A stretch of DNA of 64,000 bases, from contig NC_073693.1 in NCBI RefSeq assembly GCF_029784155.1, forward strand, positions 282,241,456 to 282,305,455, in the 5' to 3' direction. This stretch comes from Uranotaenia lowii (lineage: Eukaryota; Arthropoda; Insecta; Diptera; Culicidae). Position numbers and translations under genes: made by a program. Under the pieces are notes generated by a model that was not told the origin of the DNA, ran no database searches, and saw only the letters and a list, made by a program, of their open reading frames with translations. Position 1 is the first letter of the stretch. The number at the start of each line of letters is the position of its first letter. Below are positions 11,368 through 22,499 of this stretch, in pieces.

Positions 11368-13149
11368 TTTAGTGTGATCGAAATATACAAAGTAAATAGA
11401 AGAGAATACATAAAATCGAAAAAGGTACATCAAGAACCTGCCCTTTGTCGATCATTTTAAAATTTCTCTATTTCCTTGCATTAAACTTTAAAAAATGTAA
11501 GAAAAAATACAAAAATGCTCGTGAGCACGTGTTGTTATTAACATTCAAATTAAGCATGTAACTTAAAAATGTCATAGATTAAAGAAAAAAATGTGAGTCG
11601 CCCTTATTAAAAATATAAGAATAAATTATGACTTAATTTTGAAGACTTTTAATACAAAAAATCAAAATGAAAACAGCCAGAGATGCCCTCTTTTTATGTG
11701 GTGTGCCCGTACCATTTACGCCATCCAAACAACGCGTAATGGTATAAGGGCCACCATGTAATGCCAACTGGTTGCAATTTTACGATGCGTTTCGGTGGAT
11801 TAACCATCATAAGTACATTTTCAATGACGAAAAACTTAGCTTACCCTGGTCCACCACAATGATCCCTCAACGTAAATGGGTGACGACTATTCAATGGCAT
11901 TCCCTCGAAGCTCAATTAGAAATCTTACAATTTCTACCCATTTAATTTTGTTCATCATTGGCAGTTCAAATATAACGAATAAAAAAAAAACAAATATCCG
12001 CTTCTGTACACATCAGCAAGACCGGATAGAATTCATTTTATTTTACCCGCTGCTCCGTGCACTGTCAACTTAAAAATATCATCCCAATTTTCTATTTCGG
12101 CTCACCTACGCACCGCGATTTTACACCGTGTGCTTTTCCGCTAAATTTTCTTTCCGCGCCCGGGCGGAAAAACAGCAGAGTTTCTACTCGATTCTCCACC
12201 GATTTTCCTCGGCCACTGAAAGCAGAAAGCAAACCAAAACAACAAAAAAAAAAGAAAACATGATGGTGGGCACATTGAAATTTTCAGAAATCTGTTCAGT
12301 TCACCCACTTGTTTTCCACCCGCCTGTGACAGCGAATTTTTTTTTCGATTTTCTTTCTCGGGTGAGAAAATAGAACACGTTTAAAATGAATGTGTTTCGC
12401 ATAAGATTCCGTGCACTGTTCCAATTAGGTTCACGTCTGCGTTCGAAAATATTGGATTTGAAAAGTGTTTCTGTTTGGTGATGTTTCTTTTTTTTTTTTG
12501 GTCTTCTGCAACCACATTCGGAATCCTTTCTGACTGAATCACACACTTGCCGACCGAAGTAAAAAAGGGGGTGGGATCATAAATTTTGAGACGATTTTCT
12601 CCTTGCCGTGGCAATGCACAGTTTTAGATCGTTTTCGGAGGTTGAAATCGTTCTGCCATGATTGTCATCACGTTCTAGTTATTCGAGTTTCGTTTATTGT
12701 TGGATTTGTGCATTTGCAATGGCGCTGTTTTATTGCCTTGAGAAAGACCGCAGGAAGGGTTTCAAAATTAGTTCGAGAATCTCTGATATTAAAAGAGCTT
12801 GAAGCGGCTAAATGCAGTTTTTTCGTAAAATGAATAATTTTGTTATTAAAATCAGTTTGAATGTATGAAGTCAACCCAAAACTTTCATGAGATATTAAGC
12901 TCATCAAATGTGAACTAGGTTTCAAAAGATAAAAATCTGAGACAAATGTAGTTATATTTATGATTCTGTACACAACACATTTTTTATTGAATTTTGCAAA
13001 TGGATTTTCATTATTATCACATTTTTTGTATTGCGCCTCCGTGTTCAAAAGGTAGTAAGTAAACAGTGTTTGTTGATGAGATTTTGGAATATTCTAATTC
13101 CCTTCATGAAGTTGTATTTCAACTATGGTTTTCCCAGCATTTTTTTCTT
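11368..13149. other. Gene-free stretch with a GC-richer, promoter-like part
   Basis: Between 11700 and 12620 base composition is less AT-rich than the surroundings, with GCGCCCGGGCGG near 12160 and several open frames on both strands that overlap each other and show no family motif. This could be a promoter or 5' untranslated exon of a gene whose coding exons lie outside the window. I cannot assign it. The rest is AT-rich. Confidence 0.3.
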
Positions 13150-13388
13150 AAACGAACACACACACACACAGGATCTCAGTTAAACTTCATGTTTTTTTTG
13201 AAGAGCTTAACATTCTACTTGAGACTAAAGCGGTGCATCTTTCAAGGATATAAAGGCTAGCATCTTATTAATGCAAACACCACCAGCCCACAGATGGAGG
13301 ACTACGTATTTATGACATGACCGAGACTCGATCTCATGACCTCTGGCTTAGAAGACTTAAATGCTATCCTCAAAGCTACAGTCGGCGG
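13150..13388 (-). repeat. tRNA-derived SINE, copy 2, with (CA)n end
   Basis: Read from 13388 on the minus strand: TAGCTTTGAGGATAGC (A-box-like, near 13380-13365) and GAGATCGAGTCTCGG (B-box-like, near 13340-13326). These are followed by a body with TGGGCTGGTGGTG shared with the copy at 6925-7148. The distal end carries a short CA repeat (13157-13172). The tRNA-like boxes and the second copy support a SINE. Confidence 0.6.
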
Positions 13389-13702
13389 CAATTTAAAAAT
13401 GTTTGATGATTTGAATTTTGTCTGTAATTTCCGGATAAGTAGCACTGAAAATTTAAATCATGGATAACGGTAAGGTAAACAAGCTGGATAAACTCAAAAT
13501 AAAAAAAAATCAAGATTGTTCATATCTTGTTTGCAGAAGCTCTAACTTCCAATTGCCTGTGCAGAATTTCACTAAATAACTGTTAAGTTACTTTAAAAGC
13601 TAAGATTGAGTTTGATGACCATTTATCTACTGTGCATTTCAGAATTTTAAGCTACGTGAATTAAACGTAGAGGCATCTTTTTTGGAAACATTGCCACTAC
13701 TT

Positions 13703-13845
13703 AGGGCTTGTGATATAGCTCAGTTGGCAAGTCAGTTGCTTTCTGAGCCTGTCTGTGAGTTCGAGCCCAAGAGTAAACATCGATCCCAGTTGTACCGGAT
13801 AAGTTTTTCAATGACTGTCCGCCAACTTCATCGTTGATATACACC
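13703..13845 (+). repeat. tRNA-derived SINE of a second family
   Basis: TAGCTCAGTTGG (13716-13727) is a near-canonical RNA polymerase III A box, and GAGTTCGAGCC (13757-13767) is a B box at the usual distance. The predicted anticodon arm and acceptor stem do not fold cleanly, and a non-tRNA body follows (GTAAACATCGATCCCAGTTG, then GTACCGG). This is a SINE head, not a functional tRNA gene. A MITE adjoins directly downstream. Confidence 0.65.
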
Positions 13846-14107
13846 GAAAAAAATTTTGACTATAACGTGTCACTGAAACTGCAACCTTAAAAAGAAATCA
13901 ACCTGTAATTAACAAAACCTGTAATTTTAAATTGTTTACCTTTAAAGTTAACGAAGATTAATTTATTATTACTGCAAATGTCCTGTAAAAAAGTTGTACA
14001 TTAAAAATTAAATGTCACGAAATTATTTTTTCGACCTGTAAAATTAATGCTCCTTTTTGTTACAGAACATTTGCGTAATTTTACAGGAAATAATTTTTGC
14101 TGTGTAA
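13841..14107. mobile_element. TA-flanked MITE, TACACMGMAAAAA termini
   Basis: The left end TACACCGAAAAAAATTTT and the right end complement TACACAGCAAAAATTATTT are inverted copies, with CCTGTAA/TTACAGG words inside. TA lies at each boundary, as expected of Tc1/mariner-type MITEs. Related termini occur at 21768-22485 and near 53793 and 54837. Confidence 0.55.
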
Positions 14108-14521
14108 GTCGCGAATGACATGAAGATGTAAAAACGACTATAATCGAAACAAAAAAAAATTGCCACTACTTGGCCCTCGTATACCTGAATTCATCACAAG
14201 CAAAGAGTTATCAGTTTTGTAGTTGCTTCAACTCAAAAGCTGTTCGCAAAATATCCGTTTCGGGAAAACTTGACCTGTAGTTTGTTGGCGCTCTGCTGGC
14301 CGCAACCGATTTTGATGATAAAAGATTCATTGTGCAGGTAATTAATCCTAGTTTCCTCATATTCCAAAACTATGTTATGATATGTTTTACCAAGTTTTTT
14401 GTAGTTGATTTCAAATGAAAAAAAAAATCACGAAACACATTTTTTTCATAATTTCTAACAGCTTGGCTTTGATTCTTTGACCTTTTGAATTGTCAAAAAT
14501 AAATCTAGAGCTAGTTTCAGA

Positions 14522-15758
14522 TAGAATTGGAACAAAAACAATTGGCTGTATTCCAGTTATTCATGATTGAACTCAAGATCTTTTTTTAATCAAAAAAGTA
14601 GCGTTTTCTTCATACTTTAAAAAAAATACGGATAAAATTATTCGTCACGGTTTCTAAGGAATTCTCGATTTTTTTTTTTGGTAACACGGCTCATCAGGCG
14701 GCGCAAACCTTCTTCGCCCATGGTTTAAGCTATCTTATTCCACCAGGTCTTCATCTGATTGATGCCTTTGATAACTTTTTCCTCTTCCCTGGGTTTCCTA
14801 TTCATTATTGGCCAGTATTTCTCAATAGGACGAAACTGGGGGTAGTTGGGTCGGTTGAAGTTTTTCGGAACAAACTGGACCCCTTTCTCTGCATACCAGT
14901 TCTGAACGACTTTGCTGTAATGACTGCTTACCAAATCTGGCCAAACATTACGGGATTGTAGTGGAATAGAATGAACGGCGAAATTAGTTTTTGGAGACAC
15001 TCTTTTTGTTATAGCTCCGATGTCAATGTCTTATTTGTAACGAAAACTTTCTAAAACTTGTTTTGCCTCAGCTGCAAACGCCCTGCCAAATCATAGATTT
15101 TTGTGCAAATTTGTCGGCGAAAATAAATTAAAATTTGTAAGTAAAATTTTCGATTTGGGATTTGCCCGAAGTCAGCTTTGACATACGTTTCATCGTCCAT
15201 CAGAAGACACCCGTCGAACTTGGTCAGCACTTGGTCGTACAGCTTCCGAGCACGGATGTTGGCCACAGTATTCTGTTTTATGGTTCGATTTGACTGTTTG
15301 CTAGCTCGATACGACTTGATTCCTTCCCGGAGTCGAATTCTCCTCACGGTACTAAGGGCAGCGCCGAATTTTCTGGTCAAATCATGATTCGACAGATTGG
15401 AATTCCTCTTAATCGTCTTCAAAATCTTACCACGCTGTTTCCGGTTGACAGTTCCACTCCGATGATTGGTTTGAGGCTTCCGAATCGTCGTCAATGTTTC
15501 CCGATAACGCACCATACGGTATTTATGGCAAATTTCAGCTGTTTTGCTAGCCTAGATGCAGAACATAATGGATTTTCCAAACAACAGTGCACAAGTTTTT
15601 TCGGCTTCCATGTTGATTGTTTACAAAGTACAGTCGTTTGCGGAATGTCAAAAATACATACGAGAAGCTGACAAAATTCCCGACACGCGGGCGCCAATAA
15701 CTTCCAAATCCGTCCACCAGGAGCGCCACAATATGAGCAATAATTTGTTCCAATTCTA
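14522..15758 (-). mobile_element. Mariner-like DD37E (ITmD37E-type) transposon, degenerate
   Basis: TAGAATTGGAACAAA at 14522-14536 is inverted at 15744-15758, giving short terminal repeats with TA at the outer edge. Between them, on the minus strand, is a broken transposase gene. The element is about 1.24 kb, the usual size for this group. DD37E elements of this kind are known from mosquitoes, which supports the host inference. Confidence 0.75.
14725..15640 (-). pseudogene. DD37E transposase, several frameshifts and stops
   Basis: The minus strand reads, in pieces, an N-terminal helix-turn-helix part (SRLAKQLKFAINTVW, then RETLTTIRKP; frame change near 15500) and a paired-like second DNA-binding part (LSNHDLTRKFGAALSTVRRI). 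The first catalytic Asp is in LLMDDETYVKADFGQ. A central part is readable only in another frame (DKFAQKSMIWQGVCS, about 15122-15078, with stops after it). The C-terminal part has WPDLVSSHYSKVVQNWY and RPIEKYW. Exactly 37 residues separate the second Asp (WPD) from the Glu (RPIE), which defines the DD37E class. Frameshifts near 15500 and 15120 and stops near 15050 and 15010 make it non-functional. The family assignment is firm. Completeness of the ends is less certain. Confidence 0.85.
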
Positions 15759-16166
15759 AATGAAAATCTAAATCCGACGATGTATAAATATGTTGGGGCC
15801 CGATGCAAATTTTACATGCTATCCTAGATTTTCATTCAATCACATTCAATTTTAGCTTTGCTTTACTCTAGGTATATCATACCTCAATAAACGGATATTT
15901 TAGGCTCAAATTTTAGTTTTTTCGGTTATCTTTTTCATAGAACATATTTGGTCTGTCAAAAATCTCAATTCTTCAATATTTTGGACTGAAGAGTAGAATG
16001 ATCTGAATGTGCGTTTCGGGTCATAATGACCCGAATAGCTTTGGAAGGCTAATAAGATGACAGAGAAGTTAAAAAATATCAAATTAATAAACGAGGTCAT
16101 AAGACTAAAATACTTTGAATTTTTTTTCCTGCTGAAGGCATACAATGCATTATTGTCTTCATCATG

Positions 16167-18366
16167 CAGTAGGGGAGAATGGGGATACTTGATCCCCTTT
16201 TCTTATTTTCATCATATCTTTTTGGGAAAATTTAGCACTTCGCCGTCTTTTGCCTTTTTTGATAGCGTGTAATTTCAAATTTATATGCTTCAAAAGGAAC
16301 GATACATGAACTCATAGATGAACTAGAAGCATTTTCATGAGACTAAAAAAATTGTGATATTTTTAAGTTACAGGAGACTTGGTCCTTTACTAAAGTAGAC
16401 TTGATTCTTAATTCGGGGTGCCCTGACCCTGACCCTAGGCAAAAATCTAGTAAAATCCGAAGATAAAAGATCTGGTGACTATTTTTTGCCATATTAGCTC
16501 TCATTTTACAGTTTGTGAATATCAGACAAAGAGGATTCTGAAAGTTTGTAAATTACCCTAGAGTCATTGCATACTTTAAGGCACAATTTTCTAATTTGCG
16601 AATGAATACAGTTTAGTCCTTTTAAACAGATAATTACTGGATAAACATTAGCTATCGAACAGATATTAGTAATTTCATGATAACCAATGATCACGATCAA
16701 TTCTTAAGAAAAATATATCTTTTTGGGCTCTAGGGATCAATTATACCCATAACATACATTTTGGAAAACTTCTTCTTGAAAAAATTAAGAGTTCACTATT
16801 ACTTTGAAAATATGGCGTTAAGAAGTAGATATTATACTCCAACGATTGACATATTGGAATAAATATTTTTATTATAATTTTTTCATGTGAGAAACATTTT
16901 AAAGTGATGAAAAAAGATCTTCAAATCACTTTTCGTTAAATAGTTCAAACAAAGTTCAATAACTCAAAAAAAAGTACCAGCATTGTTGTTTTGTTCTATT
17001 TGGCACATTTTTCTAGAACATTTGATATTTGTTAGACATTCCTGTTTCCAGCGGAGGAATCAAGTATCCTCCACTCTCCCCATTTATTTTTTTTAGTTTA
17101 GATTAAGGTTGCCGAAATTTTTCCCGGACGTATCCGAACCGGTCAAATCTGCGCATTGTTATCTTGAAACCTGGCAAAATCGGGACATTTTATTTCAAAG
17201 ATTTTAAACCATAATCAGGGAAATATCCGGGCTAATTCAATGGTCGAACACACAGAATAATTAAATAAACAATAAAAAGAAACACTTTTATGTCTTTTTT
17301 CATCAAAACACACAATATTAATTGGCCGAAACAACTAACCTGTGAAAAATTTCTGTTCAATCGGATTTTACTTCAAAGTGTCAATAGACTGAGTAGATGA
17401 TGGGATACCGAATCTGTAGGGGGGAATGAGGATACTTGATCCCTGGGGATACATGATTCCTAAGCTATATCTCCAAACTGGAATGTCGTACAAAGATCAA
17501 ATGTTCTAGAAAAACGTGCCAAATGGAACAAAACAGCAATGGTTGAAGCTCAAAAAAATTTTACCAAAATAAGTTTTTGAGTTATTGAACTTTGTTTGAA
17601 AAATTTCACAAAATGTGACTTGAAGATCTTTTTTCATCATTTTAAAATGTTCCTAACATGGAAGTATTATAACAAAAATATTTATTCCAATACATCAATC
17701 TTTTGAGTGTAAAATGAACTTCAAAATACAATATTTTCGAAGCGATGGAAAACTCCCAACTTTTTTCAGAAAACAGTTTTCTAAAATGTTGATTTTGGGT
17801 ACAATTGATCCCTAATATATGGGTACAAATGATCCCGGTATATTCTTCTTTTCAATGGATCGTGGTCATTGCTGATTTCGAGATTACTAATATTTATCCA
17901 ATAGCTAATATTCATCCATCAATTATCTGAAGAAAAGGCTAAAATAATTGATTTTCTCTTGTTTATAAAAAATTGCGCCCGTAAGTATGCAATGTCATAA
18001 GGGTTGAGAATAAGCTATAAGATTTTTTTTTCCTGACAATTATAGATTGTGAAATGAGAACAAACATGACCAAAATAGTCAATTAACATTCTATCTTAGG
18101 GGTTTGTTTAATTTTTTCCATGGATTAGGGCTTCCTGAATAAAGGATCAAGTCTCCCCTAACTTCAAAAATATCGCTATTTTTTTACTCCCACGAAAATG
18201 CTTCTAGTTCATCTAGGGGTTCAAGTATCGTTCTAATTTTAGGAGCATAGAAACTTGAAATCACACGCTGTCAGAAAATGTAAAACAGTTCGAGTTGCTA
18301 AATTTTTCCAAAAAAATATGGTGAAAATAAGAAAAAGGGATCAAGTATCCCCACTCTCCCCTACTG
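16167..18366. mobile_element. Two inverted copies of a roughly 0.9 kb TIR element (2.2 kb inverted structure)
   Basis: CAGTAGGGGAGAATGGGGAT starts at 16167 and is inverted at the right end (ATCCCC..CTCCCCTACTG, 18347-18366). The same terminal word reappears inverted at about 17054-17082 and direct at about 17415, so each arm (16167-17088 and 17415-18366) is bounded by its own terminal repeats. The arms are inverted relative to each other around a 330 bp spacer. No target duplication was found outside 16167/18366. No ORF is seen. Confidence 0.65.
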
Positions 18367-19980
18367 AATTAAAGTCGGCAAATGCATTTCCCCTAAAAAA
18401 CCGGAAATAGTGAATTTATATTTTGAGCCAATCAAATTAACAACATTTCTCCGGTAAAAAGAAATCATTTCTTTACTCTGCTCTGACCTGTCATGAAATA
18501 TTTCTTAAAACAAGAATTTGCTATTTTTATATTTTTTAGACATTATAGTCTTCATTTTTATGGAAATTTTACATAATTCTCTTGGCTGTAATTTTTTTTT
18601 CTAAACGTAGATATTCAAGTTTTACCTTTTTTTGTCAAGTAAGGTATATTGGGGAAATGCAAACATTTAAGTTTTTTCTGTTACAAAAAAATGAAAATTA
18701 TTTCTTTTTCTAGAAATTGTTCATTAGGCGCAAACAAAAAATCTGACATAGGTAACCTAAACTTTCTTCAAATAGGGCTATTGCTACACACACATACAAA
18801 GGTCTGTTGGGCACACATCAGTGATTTTTATATGCGAAAAGAGCAAAATTCAACTAAAATATTGGTTTTCCTATAAATGAATGTTTAATTTCTCTCAAAA
18901 ACATTTATATTATTTGCTAACAAGTGGAAATGATTTTGTGGATATCAGTGCGGAACCAAGCAAAACAAAAGGAAAAAAACAAGCCATTCATCATTGTAAA
19001 GCACATTAAACGGTTCCTCTAGATACTTTGATCACGTATTCGAGTTTATACTATAAAATTTTGAACCAAGAAAATAAAGTTAAAAATTTTCATTACGAAA
19101 TTGATTAAGAAACTTCGGCAATATTTATCCTACTTACACTAGAAACGCTCGTACCCTGTACAAAATCTTCATTTTTTTCATAGAACCTTACTCGAAATCA
19201 GAAAATAAAATCACAAGCAAGTAAAATAATACTCCAGCTTTTGAAAAATGTGTCGTACACCAGAAACTTTTCAATAGTTTTCATATATTCATATTCTTCT
19301 AGAAGTTGTTGTTTATGCCCAAACAAACAATCTGACATAGATAAACTAAACTTTATGAGAAGTTTATTTTTGTTTTGCATATTTTGGCTACAAAACAGGG
19401 CAAAAAAAATCCGATTTTTCGTTGAAAGGTGAGTGTTTGGGAATGCTTTTCAAGTGAAAGCAGAAAATTTATGAAAAAATTTTCAGTACACCCTGAGAGT
19501 TGTGAACATAATATTGTCAACCTACACTGCGGGGCAAGTGCTCACGACACTAAAAGGGTAGGTCAAACGCACCTTTAGGCCATGCTACATCAGCCATTTC
19601 AGAAAATTAATCTCCATTCAGCATTACATTAGAATAGTCAGATGGGTTCCAAAGTGTTGTATATAAACGGGGCAAGTGCAAACTTAGACTTTTTTTCACA
19701 AAATTACCGTTACTTCTTACCAACATATTTTTAATGTTTCACTTTCAACGGGAATTTGTTGAGAACTATTTTAGTGATGCAACGAACGATAATTGATAAT
19801 TTTTGAAGATATACATATTCTTCTAGGACATGTGAAAGATGAATTATGGTGAAATCCATTTGCACTTGCCCTGGTGTCCTTATATGACCTTTTTGCATTG
19901 CTTTTTATTTTTATATTGTTTATATTTTTTTTATTAAAAAGGTTAATAAAAAATATAAACAATACTTTGATTATTTAGGG
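18367..19980. repeat. AT-rich stretch with two diverged repeat copies
   Basis: 18640-18860 and 19230-19400 share CAAACAAAAAATCTGACATA-like and AAACTTT..TGAGAAG-like words and a downstream GCAAAA.TTCGATTTT region. They look like two old copies of one repeat. GGGGCAAGTGC words (19535, 19670) and GCACTTGCCC (about 19861) mark another short repeat. No gene is seen. Confidence 0.4.
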
Positions 19981-19991
19981 GTCATCCATTA

Positions 19992-21765
19992 GGGTGTCCC
20001 AAAATTGCATAACTTCTGGGAATCTGGGGGCTCACCCTCCAAATGGTAGATTATCATGTGCAGAACAAACTTTTGTATGGGGCCGACTGAAAAAAAATAT
20101 GTTTGGAGGTTCCGCAAGCGCGATCTTTGAAAAAAGTCCACTTTCAAAAGATTAGATTTTAAATAAATTCTGGGTCTAAAAATTTTCATGAAATTTATAT
20201 ATTTTATATTTTTTTAATTTTTTCCGAGTTAAATACTACACGTAAAAAATGAAAAATGAACCAAATTTGTATCAAAATGTAAAACAAGCAAGCTATTTTC
20301 AAGAAAAAAAATTTTTTTGGTCCAAAATGTGTACCAAGCGTAAAATATTTTTGATACCAATGCCATCAAAAGATGCGGATTTTTGTGCACTTAAACTTTG
20401 CTGAACAAAACATGTTGTTTGTTTCATCGTGTTAATGCTTAAAAAAAATCACAATTTAGGATATTTTTTAATTTAATTTATCAAATTGTCATAATAAATA
20501 CCTACTTTAAAATCAAAATACTTGCAAAAAAAGACTTGAATGGTTTAAGGAAGTCATCAAAAGGCCATATGCCAAATTTGAGCGGAATCGAACAACAGGA
20601 AGGTGTTGGACTGAATCTCAAGTGTGAAAGGGATTCTGAGACATAGTGTTCTAAAGAAGCATAAAAAACTGGTTTTTCATCATACATTTTCGTCTTTACC
20701 AATCGATTGTTTGATTATGTAGATTTTATTAAAATTTCAGTTAAGACTAACATTTCACCTGAAGACTGCAACTCGATTGGACTTAAAACAAAAAAGTTAT
20801 GACTGTTCCAAGATTGTATTTTTGTGGCAAACCGTCGTTTAACACACAATGAGTACATTTTACCCATTGCGTTTTAAAGAACAATTTGTAACCAAAATAC
20901 AATCTTTGAACAGCCATAACTTTTTTGTTTTAAGTCCAATCGAGTTGCAGTCTTCAGGTGAAATGTTAGTCTTAATTGAAATTTTAATAAAATCTACATT
21001 ACTAAGCAATCGATCGGTAAAGACAAAAATGTATGATGAAAAACCAGTTTTTTATGCTTCTTTAGAACACTATGTCTCAGAATCCCTTTCACACTTGAGA
21101 TTCAGTGCAACACCTCCCTGTTGTCCGATTCCGCTCAAATTTGGCATATGGCCTTTTGATGACTTCCTCAAACCATCCAAGTCTTTTTTTGCAAGTATTT
21201 TGATTTTTAAGTAGGTATTTATTAAGACAAATTTGATAAATTAAATAAAAAATATTCTAAATTGTGATTTTTTTTAAGCATTGAACCGTAAATAGCTCTT
21301 CACACGATGATACAAAAAACATGCTTTGTTCAGCAAAGTTTAAGTGCACAAAAATCCGCATCTTTTGGTGGCATTGGTATCAAAAATATTTTACGCTTGG
21401 TACACATTTTGGTCAGTTGAACTCCAAATTTTTGGACCAAAAAATTTTTTTTTCTTGGAAATAGCTTGCTTGTTTTACATTTTGATTCAAATTTGGTTCA
21501 TTTTTCATTTTTTACGTGTAGTATTTAACACGGAAAAAATTAAAAAAATATAAAATATGTAAATTTCATGAAAAGTTTTGGACCCAGAATTTATTTAAAA
21601 TCTGATCTTTTGAAAGTGGACTTTTTTCAAAGATCGCGCTTGCGGAACCTCCAAACATATTTTTTTTCAGTCGGCCCCATACAAAAGTTTGTTCTGCACA
21701 TCCTAATCTACCATTTGGAAGGTGAGCCCCCAGATTCCCAAAAGTCATGCAATTTTGGGACACCC
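19992..21765. mobile_element. Second foldback element, about 0.87 kb arms, TA-flanked
   Basis: GGGTGTCCCAAAATTGCA starts at 19992 and is inverted at the right end (TGCAATTTTGGGACACCC, ending 21765), with TA on both outer sides. The arms meet near 20860. TCGAGTTGCAGTCTTCAGGT (about 20939-20958) is inverted at about 20755-20774. The central arm sequence is related to the foldback at 4799-6605. A minus-strand and a plus-strand frame (20702-20502 and 20849-21214) encode nearly the same peptide because of the inverted structure. The last 20 or so bases of the window (63980-64000) are the start of a third copy. Confidence 0.8.
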
Positions 21766-21767
21766 TA

Positions 21768-22485
21768 CACAGATAAAAAAATGTAACCTTACACTACAAG
21801 TAATTTTACATTTTTACACCGCCGCTGGAAATTTTTGAAAAAGAGTATAGCATGTTTGCCTCTTCGAATGAAAATTACATGTCAATGCATGCTTATTTTA
21901 GCACCAGCTTCAGTTTGTCAGATTTGTTTTGTTTTCATTCCTGTTAGTTTACGGTTCCTTTCTGCGTCGGCAAAAGTTTTTAGTTTTTCTTTCAATCTAA
22001 CCGTGATTGCTGATAATAGGTAAATCAATATTAAAAATAACTGGCATTGACTTAACATTTTCACCCTAATTGCTGTTATTTACAGGATATTGATACTAAA
22101 TCCCAAAAACACCAACTGTGCGACAGCCAATTTTCTGCTGTCTTATGCACCAGCCGTTGTTTCCGTCGTCGGGGGAATCGTCGAAAATTAACCAAAATTT
22201 GGAAGATGAAGATCGGTGTAAGTGTTGTTATTCAATCAAAAAATGTGATCGAAGTTAAATAAAAGTATTTTTCTGCCTCGAACCGGTGACTTTTTCATTT
22301 TTTGAAACCACTCCTTGTCCAATAAGATTCATGAGATGTGCTAAATAATGTAAATGTACAGTAAACAACAGGCTTGTGCGCTACCGGGAATTTACATGAG
22401 TTGTACAGTTTTATCACACGCAAATGCCCGATTCCTTTCTACCCATGTTGTTACATGTAAATCTACGTGAATTTTTCTAAGTGTG
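21768..22485. mobile_element. TA-flanked MITE beside the foldback
   Basis: The left end CACAGATAAAAAAATGTAA and the complement of the right end CACACTTAGAAAAATTCACG are imperfect inverted repeats with TA at both borders. The left TA is shared with the foldback end, which suggests that one element inserted at the edge of the other. The interior (21835-22200) is less AT-rich and contains an apparent intron-like piece (GTAAATC .. TTTACAG, 22020-22085), possibly captured host sequence. Confidence 0.5.
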
Positions 22486-22499
22486 TAGTCATCCATGCG

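Noticed and set aside
13716..13767. tRNA gene
   Set aside because: A and B boxes are present but the cloverleaf is incomplete and a SINE body follows.
20502..21214. Two open frames encoding almost the same peptide on opposite strands
   Set aside because: They are the two arms of a foldback element, so identical translation on both strands is expected.
19981..22496. GTCATCCAT direct repeats as a target duplication of a composite element
   Set aside because: TA borders explain the foldback and the MITE separately; the 9-base match may be chance, and the two parts have different ends.
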